From positions 1 to 64,000 of the forward strand of contig JBKHAN010000001.1 in the NCBI GenBank assembly GCA_046542845.1: a stretch of 64,000 nt of DNA. Reading direction: 5' to 3'. Of the stretch, positions 48,453 to 56,346 are shown in pieces. The DNA is from SKKC01 sp046542845. Its GTDB lineage: Bacteria; Spirochaetota; Spirochaetia; DSM-27196; SKKC01. The notes under the pieces were generated by a model. It saw only the letters and a program-made list of their open reading frames with translations. It was not told the DNA's origin and made no database searches. How positions within the stretch are numbered: position 1 is the first letter of the stretch; each line of letters starts with the position of its first letter. A program made the position numbers and the translations under genes.

Positions 48453-49586
48453 ATGGACAAACGTAGCGACGACTACGGCGAGCGCGCGCTTGAGCGAGTG
48501 TACGCGTCGTCCGAGGAAATACCGATCGACGATTCGAGCCGTATCGTCATCTTCAGCGACCTGCACATGGGCAACGGCAGCTGGACCGACGACTTTCTTC
48601 ATAACAGTGACATGTTCCGGGAAGTCCTTGCACGACGATACTTCGACGACGATTCCACCCTCATCCTTAACGGCGATGTCGAAGAACTGCAACGCTTTTC
48701 TCGCCGATCCATAGCAGATCGATGGCAAAGTCTGTACGCGCTCTTCCGCGCCTTTCACGTCGACGGTCGTCTCTACCGCATCGTCGGGAATCACGACCTC
48801 GCAAACCTTGGTGACATGGACCACTTTGGAGACGAGCGGCCGCGCGAGGGTCTGATACTCACATACAAAAAGCAGAAACTGTTCGTCCTGCACGGACATC
48901 AGCCTCTGTGGAAGTACGAGCGGTTTAACAGGTGGATAGGATACTTACTGAAATATCTGCTGAACCCGCTGAAGATTAAGAACCGAACGGTAGCACACAA
49001 CAGCAGAAAACGATTTACCACGGAGATTCGCGTTCACGAGTTTGCTCGGAAACGCGGATTGCTCACGATCATCGGGCACACGCACAGACCTCTGTTCGAG
49101 TCGCTGTCGAAGGTCGACGTCCTGCGCTTTGAAATTGAAGGATATTGTCAGGAGTTTCCGACGGCGCATCCTGCCCGCCGCACTGAAATCCGAAACAGGA
49201 TTGGCAGGCTGCAGCAGGAGCTGATGCACACGAACCGCGACTCCCGGAACAGAGGCACGCAACCCAGCCTGTATAATGCCGACTTTGTTGTGCCCTGCCT
49301 GTTCAATTCCGGCTGTGTCCTCGGCAAGCGCGGAATGACCGCACTCGAGATACATAACGGCCGCATACACCTCGTACACTGGTTTGACGGAGCACGGGAC
49401 CGTCGCGCGCTCCGGAAACATCCCGCAGCCAAACGCCTCGAGGGCACACCGTATTACCGGGTTGTATTGAAGGAAGACAGTCTGGACTACGTGTTCAGCC
49501 GCATAGGACTGCTCGGGGGGTTCCGACAGACCATCGATCTGGTACCGGGCGAGAAGGTACTCGAATCAGGGAGCGACGTCGCATGA
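48453..49586 (+). CDS. Metallophosphoesterase
   Basis: The 377-residue calcineurin-type phosphoesterase has the metal motifs FSDLHMG, NGDVEE (here GDxxE in place of GDxxD), VGNHD, HGHQ and GHTHRP. It has no signal peptide. It is coupled by ATGA to a MurG-like glycosyltransferase, a pairing that suggests envelope glycolipid or lipid-A-type metabolism (compare LpxH-like phosphoesterases). The fit is by family only. The C-terminal ~100 residues (EGTPYYRVVLKEDSLDYVF) show no family match. Confidence 0.83.
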   Translation: MDKRSDDYGERALERVYASSEEIPIDDSSRIVIFSDLHMGNGSWTDDFLHNSDMFREVLARRYFDDDSTLILNGDVEELQRFSRRSIADRWQSLYALFRAFHVDGRLYRIVGNHDLANLGDMDHFGDERPREGLILTYKKQKLFVLHGHQPLWKYERFNRWIGYLLKYLLNPLKIKNRTVAHNSRKRFTTEIRVHEFARKRGLLTIIGHTHRPLFESLSKVDVLRFEIEGYCQEFPTAHPARRTEIRNRIGRLQQELMHTNRDSRNRGTQPSLYNADFVVPCLFNSGCVLGKRGMTALEIHNGRIHLVHWFDGARDRRALRKHPAAKRLEGTPYYRVVLKEDSLDYVFSRIGLLGGFRQTIDLVPGEKVLESGSDVA

Positions 49587-50614
49587 AAATTGCATTAGCG
49601 GTCAACGGCGAAGGGTTTGGTCACGCTGCGCGTTCAGCCTGTCTTGCGAGAGAACTCGGTAAAGAGCACGAAGTGGTCATCTGGGCACCCCGGACTGTAC
49701 TTTCGTTTCTGAGGAGCGAACTTCCGGGCCACTCGTTTCACCATATTCCGGTGCTGAGTATGGTTAAGAAACATCACAGAATCCTCTACGGGCGAACGCT
49801 TCTGAAAAATCTCCGCATTATCGCGGCCACACCCTATATTGTACGGCGTACGCGACGGCAGTTTCAGAGCGAGGGAATCGAGGCGGTCGTATCCGACTAC
49901 GAGCCATACTCCTCGCGCGCCGGGGTCCGATGCGGCCTCCCGGTCGTTTCGTTCTGCCATCAGACTGTACTCGACCGCATACCCGATTTTTCGTTTCCGG
50001 GTATCGTAGCGCGGCTGTTGAACCGACTCATGATCCCCCGCGGTGTCGAGCATGTGCTGTCCTGCAGTTTCTTTGACGGTGACGTTGGTCCGTTGATCCG
50101 ACCCGAGCTGCGAACACCTGCCGAAGTTTCAGGACGTCATGTGCTGGTGTACGGGTCCGCTTCGATCCGGCCCCAACTCGAAGAAGCACTGAAATCCTTT
50201 ACGGACTGTGATTTCCGCATCTACCCGCGAAAGGACGGAAATTACCTGGAGGATTTCCGGTCGGCACGAGCGGTGATCGGGCCTTCGGGGCATCAGATGC
50301 TCAGTGAAGCTCTCTGCCTCGGAAAACCGGTGCTTACCTTTCCCCAACCGGGACAAAACGAACAGGAGCTCAATGCACGTATGGCCGAGGAAACCGGTCT
50401 TGCCCGTGTCGGCAGCCTTGATGCAGTGGTACGCGACATAGATCAGTTCCTGTCGCAGGTCGACCAGCTTCACTTTAATCCTTCCGGGAGCAGACATTCG
50501 TTCAAACTGAAGGATGAGTCTGCCGTCGCCGCGGGGCGTATCAGCACGCTGCTTGCGCAGATTTCCGGCCGGAAATCCGGCCCCGGTCGCACGCACGATC
50601 TCGTCCCGGCCTGA
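49583..50614 (+). CDS. GT-B glycosyltransferase, MurG-like
   Basis: The 343-residue protein starts with KIALAVNGEGFGHAARSACLARELG, the Gly-rich N-terminal loop of MurG-like GT-B enzymes. It ends with a donor-binding half containing GPSGHQMLSEALCLGKPVLTFP, split around SGHQMLSEAL and GKPVLTFPQPGQNEQ, where sugar-nucleotide contacts are expected. Relatives include archaeal MJ1255-type and VC2487-type transferases. Its ATG overlaps the metallophosphoesterase stop (ATGA). The acceptor and sugar are unknown. Confidence 0.83.
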   Translation: MKIALAVNGEGFGHAARSACLARELGKEHEVVIWAPRTVLSFLRSELPGHSFHHIPVLSMVKKHHRILYGRTLLKNLRIIAATPYIVRRTRRQFQSEGIEAVVSDYEPYSSRAGVRCGLPVVSFCHQTVLDRIPDFSFPGIVARLLNRLMIPRGVEHVLSCSFFDGDVGPLIRPELRTPAEVSGRHVLVYGSASIRPQLEEALKSFTDCDFRIYPRKDGNYLEDFRSARAVIGPSGHQMLSEALCLGKPVLTFPQPGQNEQELNARMAEETGLARVGSLDAVVRDIDQFLSQVDQLHFNPSGSRHSFKLKDESAVAAGRISTLLAQISGRKSGPGRTHDLVPA

Positions 50615-50680
50615 CGGTCGCATATGCTGCGAGCGGATCGCTTTGACAACACCGCCTGTGGAGGGTACGCTGAATAGCAT

Positions 50681-51163
50681 ATGCAGTACTTGTGGTACGC
50701 GCTCGCTGGATTCGCAGTCGCGGGAATCTCTTTTGGAGTTTCACAGAACTTCCGCTCGGTCGCCGGAGGTGTTGTTCAGGATGGTGAAGTGACCAGGCTC
50801 GCAGCCTGTCCGGGTTCGCCGAACTGTGTGTCGTCGTACTCAGGAAGCGGATACGCGTCGCTTGATCCCTGGCATTACGGAAACGCCGGACAGTCAGTCG
50901 CGCACGACGCGTTGCTGACAGTCCTCGGACGGCAGTCGCGAGTGACCATTGAAACCGACGAGGAACACTACGTCCACACAGTGTGGCGCTCAGAGCTATT
51001 TCGTTTTCGGGACGACGTGGAGTTCTATTTTCCGGAAGACGAACCGGTCGTTCATTTCAGGTCGGCGAGCCGCGTCGGCCAGGGCGACATGGGCGTGAAC
51101 GAGCGCCGCATGCGCACCCTCGGTCAGGACTTTCAACACACACTCGAGGCCCAGGCGGACTGA
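50681..51163 (+). CDS. DUF1499 protein
   Basis: The 160-residue protein has one N-terminal membrane helix (about 1-19) and a DUF1499 domain: ACPGSPNCVSSYS with a Cys pair, HTVWRSELFRFRDDVEFYF, then VHFRSASRVGQGDMGVNERRM. It is probably exposed outside the membrane. Function unknown in the family. A possible promoter (TTGACA at 50643-50648, weak -10) lies in the 66 bp gap. The next gene is 6 bp downstream. Confidence 0.88.
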   Translation: MQYLWYALAGFAVAGISFGVSQNFRSVAGGVVQDGEVTRLAACPGSPNCVSSYSGSGYASLDPWHYGNAGQSVAHDALLTVLGRQSRVTIETDEEHYVHTVWRSELFRFRDDVEFYFPEDEPVVHFRSASRVGQGDMGVNERRMRTLGQDFQHTLEAQAD

Positions 51164-51169
51164 TTCCCC

Positions 51170-51622
51170 GTGAAAGCCGCAGGCTTACTGACCCTGTTGA
51201 CCGTTCTGTGCACCCTCCCCGCCCCGGCTTCCGAACTCCAGGGCACGGCGAGGCCGGGCGCACCGGGGAACGCCGAACTGCACGTTGCGGCCGGCATTTC
51301 CGTTGCCCTTGTCGCAGGCGGTGTACACACCAATCTACACGACAATCGCGCGTCGTCGGCTCTCACCGGTGCCGCGCTTGCGCTTACAATCGGCATTGCG
51401 AAGGAAGTGGCGGACGCGCTCGGTTTTGGTACGCCGTCGATCGCGGACGCTCTTCTGACCGCGGTCGGAGGTGCGGCCGGAGCCGGCGCGCTGTACTTGA
51501 GCGGCCGTCACGCGGCTTCGGTCGCTTCGAGGCGCACGACCGGGACGGGCGCCGCGCTCTCAGGACTCACGTTCTCCGTTCCCGTGCTGCAGGAGCTCAT
51601 TGACCGAATCCAGCGGATGTAA
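51170..51622 (+). CDS. Small exported protein, YfiM-like
   Basis: The 150-residue protein begins at GTG 51170. It has a signal peptide (LLTLLTVLCTLPAPASE), two or three short hydrophobic stretches and the segment ALTIGIAKEVADALGFGTPS, followed by SIADALLTAVGGAAG. The pattern G-x-x-K-E-x-x-D resembles YfiM/DUF2279 lipoproteins, but there is no lipobox Cys. It is likely in an operon with the DUF1499 gene. Function unknown. Confidence 0.65.
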   Translation: MKAAGLLTLLTVLCTLPAPASELQGTARPGAPGNAELHVAAGISVALVAGGVHTNLHDNRASSALTGAALALTIGIAKEVADALGFGTPSIADALLTAVGGAAGAGALYLSGRHAASVASRRTTGTGAALSGLTFSVPVLQELIDRIQRM

Positions 51623-51704
51623 ACACGGTCATGCTCAGGAGGACCTCTTTTGCCCGCACGGAAGGAAACAGCGAGCGGCCCGTGACGTATCGCGTTTTGC
51701 CTGT

Positions 51705-51716
51705 TAAACCGTTTTC
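51705..51716. promoter_or_regulatory. Weak LacI-type site upstream of the third importer
   Basis: TAAACCGTTTTC matches the degenerate half of the lacI operator (TAAACCGTTTTA, 22921-22932) at 11 of 12 positions. It lies about 130 bp upstream of the importer promoter, and could bring this operon under the same regulator. Confidence 0.4.
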
Positions 51717-51838
51717 TCATAAAAATCCGGAAACACGCGATAGTAACACACCGCACGTTAGTATAAACTACTCAGCATGCGGTGTTCTATCGTATATTTA
51801 TGCGATGACAGACACGGCACGGTGTCAATCGAATCGCT

Positions 51839-51867
51839 CTGACAGTCGTCCACGGGTATGCTATGCT
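51839..51867 (+). promoter_or_regulatory. Promoter of the third sugar importer operon
   Basis: CTGACA (51839-51844), a 17 bp spacer and TATGCT (51862-51867). The start codon lies 37 bp beyond the -10. The region 51623-51900 has no protein gene and contains the weak operator at 51705-51716 and an inverted repeat TGACA/TGTCA (51806-51827). Confidence 0.6.
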
Positions 51868-51903
51868 CGTGTATCGAACGTAATCCTAATCCGGAGGATA
51901 CTA

Positions 51904-53172
51904 ATGGACACAAGACGCACATTCCTTGCTTTCATATCGGCCACACTGCTTTTCACGTTGTTTTCGTTTTTCACGGCGTGCTCAAGCGAAGGTTCCGAGG
52001 AGATCGTCCTTACCTGGCCGAGTATATGGGTGGGACAGGACTCAAAATCGGACGTAATGGAAGAAATCGTGGCGGAGTTTAACGAAATGCACGAAGGCAG
52101 CATTCGTGTCGTTGTAGAACCACAGCCCGATTACGACGGCTACGAGGATACGATCCGCACCAGGCTCGCATCAGGCGAGGCACCGGATATCTTCACCTTC
52201 AAGTTGAGCCCGACGACTGCAGCGTACTACGAAAGCGATCTTCTCATGGACTTTACGGATGAGCTCGACGACGGTTGGGGAGACGCGTTTAACGAAGGAA
52301 ATCTGCAGGCGTCAACGATCGACGGCCATACCCGATCGCTTCCCTACGAAATCGGTTTTACGCCAATCTGGTATAACCAGGATCTGTTTGACGAAGCTGG
52401 TATCGAACGGTTTCCCGAAACCATGGAGGAATTCTGGGACGCAGCCGAGCGCCTCAAGGAAATCGACGTGGTCCCGACGAGTCAAATGACCGGAGGAACA
52501 AACGCGTGGACGTCGATGCTGTGGTACACGCATTTTGTCGGAAGTTATGGCGGCCCCGACGTGTGGGAGCGCGGGCTCGACGACCCGGCGTTTGAGCAGG
52601 CTGCTGTGATTCTCGAACGGTTGTTCACTGACAACAATACCACCCAGGATGCTATTGGCGCCGATGCCGGTGTGTCAGGTGGTCACTATCAGGCGGGACG
52701 CACGGCCATGTTCATAAACGGTGCCTGGTACATAGGAAACATCCGTGAGAACGCACCAGAGGTATACGAGGCAACACGACTCGCTCCAGCTCCGCGGGCG
52801 GGTGATTATCACGGGCATCAGGTCGGCTGGCTTCACACCAACCTCGCCGCTGCGAACACGGACGATCCGGCGCGACGCGACGCAGTCGTAGCCTTTATGC
52901 AGCATCTTACCAGTCCCGAGAACGCTCGGCGGGTGTCGCTCGAATCCGGGTCATTGCTTGCGATCGAGTTTGACATTCCTTCAGACGAAGAACTTGACCC
53001 GCTGCAACAGCGTTTCATAGAAGCGGGTAACGAAGCCGCTTTTCTCATCGATCATCTCGAAGCTTCGATGCCGGTAGATGTCGTCTACGAGTTCGGACAG
53101 GCAATCGGGGCCATGGTGCTCCAGGATGCGTCTGCGGAAGAGTTCGTTACCATGCTGCGGGAGGCCCAGTAG
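51904..53172 (+). CDS. Sugar ABC transporter substrate-binding lipoprotein
   Basis: The 422-residue binding protein has lipobox FFTAC (Cys26) and mature features of cluster-1 binding proteins: VLTWPSIWVGQDSKSDVMEEIV, GEAPDIFTFKLSP, IGFTPIWYNQDLFDEAG and YQAGRTAMFINGAWYIG. A strong GGAGG site stands ahead of ATG 51904. The frame extends upstream to 51631, but that part crosses the promoter. It is followed by a stabilising hairpin and two permease genes without an ATPase. The ligand is unknown; a sugar is inferred by family. Confidence 0.9.
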   Translation: MDTRRTFLAFISATLLFTLFSFFTACSSEGSEEIVLTWPSIWVGQDSKSDVMEEIVAEFNEMHEGSIRVVVEPQPDYDGYEDTIRTRLASGEAPDIFTFKLSPTTAAYYESDLLMDFTDELDDGWGDAFNEGNLQASTIDGHTRSLPYEIGFTPIWYNQDLFDEAGIERFPETMEEFWDAAERLKEIDVVPTSQMTGGTNAWTSMLWYTHFVGSYGGPDVWERGLDDPAFEQAAVILERLFTDNNTTQDAIGADAGVSGGHYQAGRTAMFINGAWYIGNIRENAPEVYEATRLAPAPRAGDYHGHQVGWLHTNLAAANTDDPARRDAVVAFMQHLTSPENARRVSLESGSLLAIEFDIPSDEELDPLQQRFIEAGNEAAFLIDHLEASMPVDVVYEFGQAIGAMVLQDASAEEFVTMLREAQ

Positions 53173-53179
53173 GGCGAAA

Positions 53180-53202
53180 CGGCCCCTGCACGACAGGGGC
53201 CG
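53180..53202 (+). terminator. Intercistronic hairpin after the third binding-protein gene
   Basis: CGGCCCCTG and CAGGGGCCG form a 9 bp stem with a CACGA loop, without a T tract. The placement between binding-protein and permease genes mirrors the hairpin at 29487-29518, so it likely stabilises the upstream mRNA rather than ending transcription. Confidence 0.65.
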
Positions 53203-53227
53203 TCTGTCGATACGGGTCCGAGGAACT

Positions 53228-54127
53228 ATGAGCATTCAATCGTTTAAGAATAATCGCAACAAAAAGTGGATCATTCTGTTTCTTGCTCCGGTTATCATTC
53301 TGATCGTGACCTTTTTCGCCTACCCGATTGGTTTTCTGCTTGTACTGAGTTTGATGGAGTGGAACGGAATACAAGCGCCGGTCTTCGTCGGTATCGGAAA
53401 TTTCCTCAGCGTTTTCTCCGAGTCGGTATTTCAGATTTCCATGCGAAACAATCTTATCTGGGCGCTGTCCGCTGCCTTCATTCAGATTCCCCTGGCGCTC
53501 GTGCTGGCTCTGGTTCTTACGCGTACGCCGCGTGGGTGGAGGTTTTTCAGGACCGCGTATTTTCTGCCGAATGTAATTTCCCTTGTCGCGCTCGCCATGA
53601 TGTGGTCGGCACTGTACAACCCGGAGTTTGGACTCATTAACTATCTTCTGGAAGCAGTCGGCGCCGGGCACCTGACGCGCAACTGGCTCGGCGAGGTTAA
53701 CACGGCGCTTCCCGCGGTTATTTTCTCGTACCAGATTTATGTCGGCTACTTCATGATCATAATTCTCGCCGGGAAGCTGTCCATTCCCCGAGAGTTCTAC
53801 GAGGCGGCGGTTATAGACGGTGCGAACGTGCTGCAACAGGAAATCTATATTACGCTGTATTCGATACGCGGAATCATAGTCACGGCGGGGACGCTCGCGG
53901 TCGCCTTCGCACTTCGGCAGTTCGAGACGACATTTCTGATGACCGCCGGGGGACCGGCAAACCAGACTCCGGTTATGGGGCTGTTCATGTACCGAAGAAT
54001 GAGTGCACTCGATTACGGGCAGGCAGCCGCGACCGGAGTAATGCTGATCCTCCTCGGCGTTATCATCCTGAGCGGACTTCAGGTAATATTCGGGAAGTCA
54101 GACGCGGTGGCTGAAAGCCGTCAGTAA
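53228..54127 (+). CDS. Sugar ABC transporter permease (MalF type)
   Basis: This 299-residue permease has a compact CUT1 layout: IILFLAPVIILIVTFFAYPIGF as first helix, the GIGNFLSVF segment and the EAA loop REFYEAAVIDGANVLQQEIYI. Unlike the two other MalF-type proteins in the window it has no insert or extension. Start ATG 53228 has a GAGGAACT site. It is 21 bp ahead of the second permease gene. Confidence 0.92.
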   Translation: MSIQSFKNNRNKKWIILFLAPVIILIVTFFAYPIGFLLVLSLMEWNGIQAPVFVGIGNFLSVFSESVFQISMRNNLIWALSAAFIQIPLALVLALVLTRTPRGWRFFRTAYFLPNVISLVALAMMWSALYNPEFGLINYLLEAVGAGHLTRNWLGEVNTALPAVIFSYQIYVGYFMIIILAGKLSIPREFYEAAVIDGANVLQQEIYITLYSIRGIIVTAGTLAVAFALRQFETTFLMTAGGPANQTPVMGLFMYRRMSALDYGQAAATGVMLILLGVIILSGLQVIFGKSDAVAESRQ

Positions 54128-54147
54128 ACTACACGGGAGAACACGCC

Positions 54148-55014
54148 ATGAATCCGGCTTTCAGCACATCGTTGAGAACAACGCCGACACCCCTTACCGT
54201 AGTGGTGGGCAGTACGAAGTGGCTGCTTCTGATCGTGTACCTGACCATAGCGCTGTTTCCCCTCGTCTGGCTCGGTATTTCCTCGTTCAAAACGAATTTC
54301 GAGATCGAGACAGCTCCGTTTTCGCTCCCTGCGGTCTGGCAGTTTGAGAACTACCTGAATGCAATTTCGGTATCCGGGCTTCCACAGTTTTTTCTCAACT
54401 CCGTGGTGGTCGCCGCCGTAGCCACAACGGTTAATCTGCTTGTCACGTCCATGGGATCGTTCGTCATCGCGCGCGAGCGATTCCCTTTACAAGGCTTCAT
54501 TTTTTCTTTCATTACCGCGGGTGTGCTGGTTCCCATTGTCTCGTTCATGGTCCCCTATTACGCCCTGGTAACGGCCCTCGGCATCTACGATACCCTGTTT
54601 GCGCTCATTATCACCTACGCGGCGATCAACATCCCGATTTCCACCTTTCTCGTAAGCAGCTTCATGAAGACGATCCCGCGCGAACTCGAAGATTCGGCAG
54701 CGATCGACGGCTGCAGTTTCGTGCAACGGTTCTGGAAAATCATTATGCCGCTTTCTCGCGCGGGCCTCGTAACCGCGGGTACCTTCGGTTTTATTTACGC
54801 CTGGAACGAGTTTATCTACGCGCTGCTGCTCACCTCGTCGCAGAGCGCCCGGACGGTTCAGCTTGCGATTCGATTTTTTACGAGCCAGTTCCGCACCGAC
54901 TACGCGGGGCTCTTCGCCGCAATTATCCTCACTATGGTACCAACGGTCCTGGTGTACGTGTTCCTGCATGACAGAATAATATCGGGCTTGACCGCGGGTG
55001 CCGTAAAAGGCTGA
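54148..55014 (+). CDS. Sugar ABC transporter permease (MalG type)
   Basis: The 288-residue permease has the EAA loop RELEDSAAIDGCSFVQRFWKI and the C-terminal GLTAGAVKG of CUT1 second permeases. A GGGAGA ribosome site precedes the ATG. No ATPase gene follows; the MalK-type ATPase at 24842 is the only candidate in the window. The next gene, sbcD, begins 81 bp later without a clear terminator between. Confidence 0.92.
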   Translation: MNPAFSTSLRTTPTPLTVVVGSTKWLLLIVYLTIALFPLVWLGISSFKTNFEIETAPFSLPAVWQFENYLNAISVSGLPQFFLNSVVVAAVATTVNLLVTSMGSFVIARERFPLQGFIFSFITAGVLVPIVSFMVPYYALVTALGIYDTLFALIITYAAINIPISTFLVSSFMKTIPRELEDSAAIDGCSFVQRFWKIIMPLSRAGLVTAGTFGFIYAWNEFIYALLLTSSQSARTVQLAIRFFTSQFRTDYAGLFAAIILTMVPTVLVYVFLHDRIISGLTAGAVKG

Positions 55015-55095
55015 GCACATGAATAGGTCCGTCGTACACATACTCGTAACCCGAATGACGGAACACGGTACCCGCCTGGCTTGGCAGGCATCAGA

Positions 55096-56346
55096 ATGAA
55101 GATCCTCCACACTGCCGACTGGCACATCGGACGGACATTGTACGGAAAGAAACGCTACGACGAAACGTCCGCCTTCCTCGACTGGCTCGTCAACACGATA
55201 CGCGATCGTCGCGTCGACGTACTGCTTGTAGCAGGCGACGTATTCGATACGACGACCCCGAGCAATCGTGCACAGGCGCTGTATTACGAAACGCTTCCGC
55301 GAGTGGCTGAGGCCGGCTGTCGGCACGTCGTGGTGACCGCCGGGAATCACGACTCGCCATCGTTTCTCACCGCTCCCCGTGACCTGCTGAAAGCGTTGAA
55401 TGTTCACGTTGTCGGAAGTGCTTCAACCGATCCCGCCGACGAGGTAATCGTGCTTTCGGATACGGCGGGGCACGCAGAGCTTATTGTCTGCGCAGTTCCC
55501 TACCTTCGTGACCGCGATATCCGGGTGGTCGAGGCGGGTGAACGTATAGAAGACAAGGAACACAAACTCCTCGCGGGCATCCGTGAGCACTACGCGCTGG
55601 TGGGTGCATACGCGGAACAGGTTCGCGAGCGCCTCGCCCGTCCGGTACCTGTCGTCGGGATGGGGCACCTCTTTACCGCCGGCGGTCAGACGGTTACCGG
55701 AGATGGGGTTCGTGAGCTGTACGTGGGCTCCCTTGCTCACGTTACATCGTCGGTCTTCCCTGCGTGCTTCTCCTACACGGCCCTCGGTCACCTCCACGTT
55801 CCCCAGACAGTCGGCGGCAGCGACGTGATACGCTACAGCGGGTCTCCCATACCCATGGGGTTCGGCGAAGCAGGGCAGACAAAGACGGTATGCCTTATTG
55901 AGTACGAACCGGATGCGGGGACCGACGAAGCTGCATCACCGACGGTACACAGCGTCAATATCCCGGTCTTCCAGGCGATTGCAGAGATCACCGGCGACTG
56001 GAAGCACATATCACAGCGAATAGATGAGTACCGCCGACAGGGTACCGCCGTGTGGCTTGAGATTACCTACGAGGGAACGGAGATTACCGGGGACCTTCGC
56101 GATCGACTCGAGCAGGCGATCGCAGGGACGCGGCTTGAGATACTGCGGGTGAGAAACACCAGAATTACAGACCGCGTCCTCGGCGCAATGCGCGAAGACG
56201 AACACCTCGAAGAGCTTGACCTCTACGACGTCTTCGAGCGCTGCATGGCAGTACACGGTGTACCCGAGGATCAGCAGGTAGAGCTTCGTAGCGTCTACCG
56301 GACCGCTGTTCGGTCTCTCGACGAACTGGACGCACGAGCGGAATGA
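55096..56346 (+). CDS. sbcD: Nuclease subunit SbcD (Mre11 family)
   Basis: The 416-residue exonuclease subunit of SbcCD processes DNA hairpins and double-strand break ends. The Mre11 metal motifs are present: HTADWHIG (Asp8, His10), VAGDVFD, TAGNHDSP and LGHLHVPQ. The C-terminal part (about 290-416) is the SbcD capping domain that binds SbcC. Start ATG 55096 (MKILHTADWH) matches the family, and an upstream in-frame ATG at 55081 adds only five residues. The stop overlaps sbcC (ATGA). Confidence 0.95.
   Translation: MKILHTADWHIGRTLYGKKRYDETSAFLDWLVNTIRDRRVDVLLVAGDVFDTTTPSNRAQALYYETLPRVAEAGCRHVVVTAGNHDSPSFLTAPRDLLKALNVHVVGSASTDPADEVIVLSDTAGHAELIVCAVPYLRDRDIRVVEAGERIEDKEHKLLAGIREHYALVGAYAEQVRERLARPVPVVGMGHLFTAGGQTVTGDGVRELYVGSLAHVTSSVFPACFSYTALGHLHVPQTVGGSDVIRYSGSPIPMGFGEAGQTKTVCLIEYEPDAGTDEAASPTVHSVNIPVFQAIAEITGDWKHISQRIDEYRRQGTAVWLEITYEGTEITGDLRDRLEQAIAGTRLEILRVRNTRITDRVLGAMREDEHLEELDLYDVFERCMAVHGVPEDQQVELRSVYRTAVRSLDELDARAE

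Noticed and set aside
54487..55407. Leftward frame of about 300 codons over the MalG/sbcD junction
   Set aside because: Antisense to a permease and to the sbcD start, rich in Arg and His, no plausible start signal.
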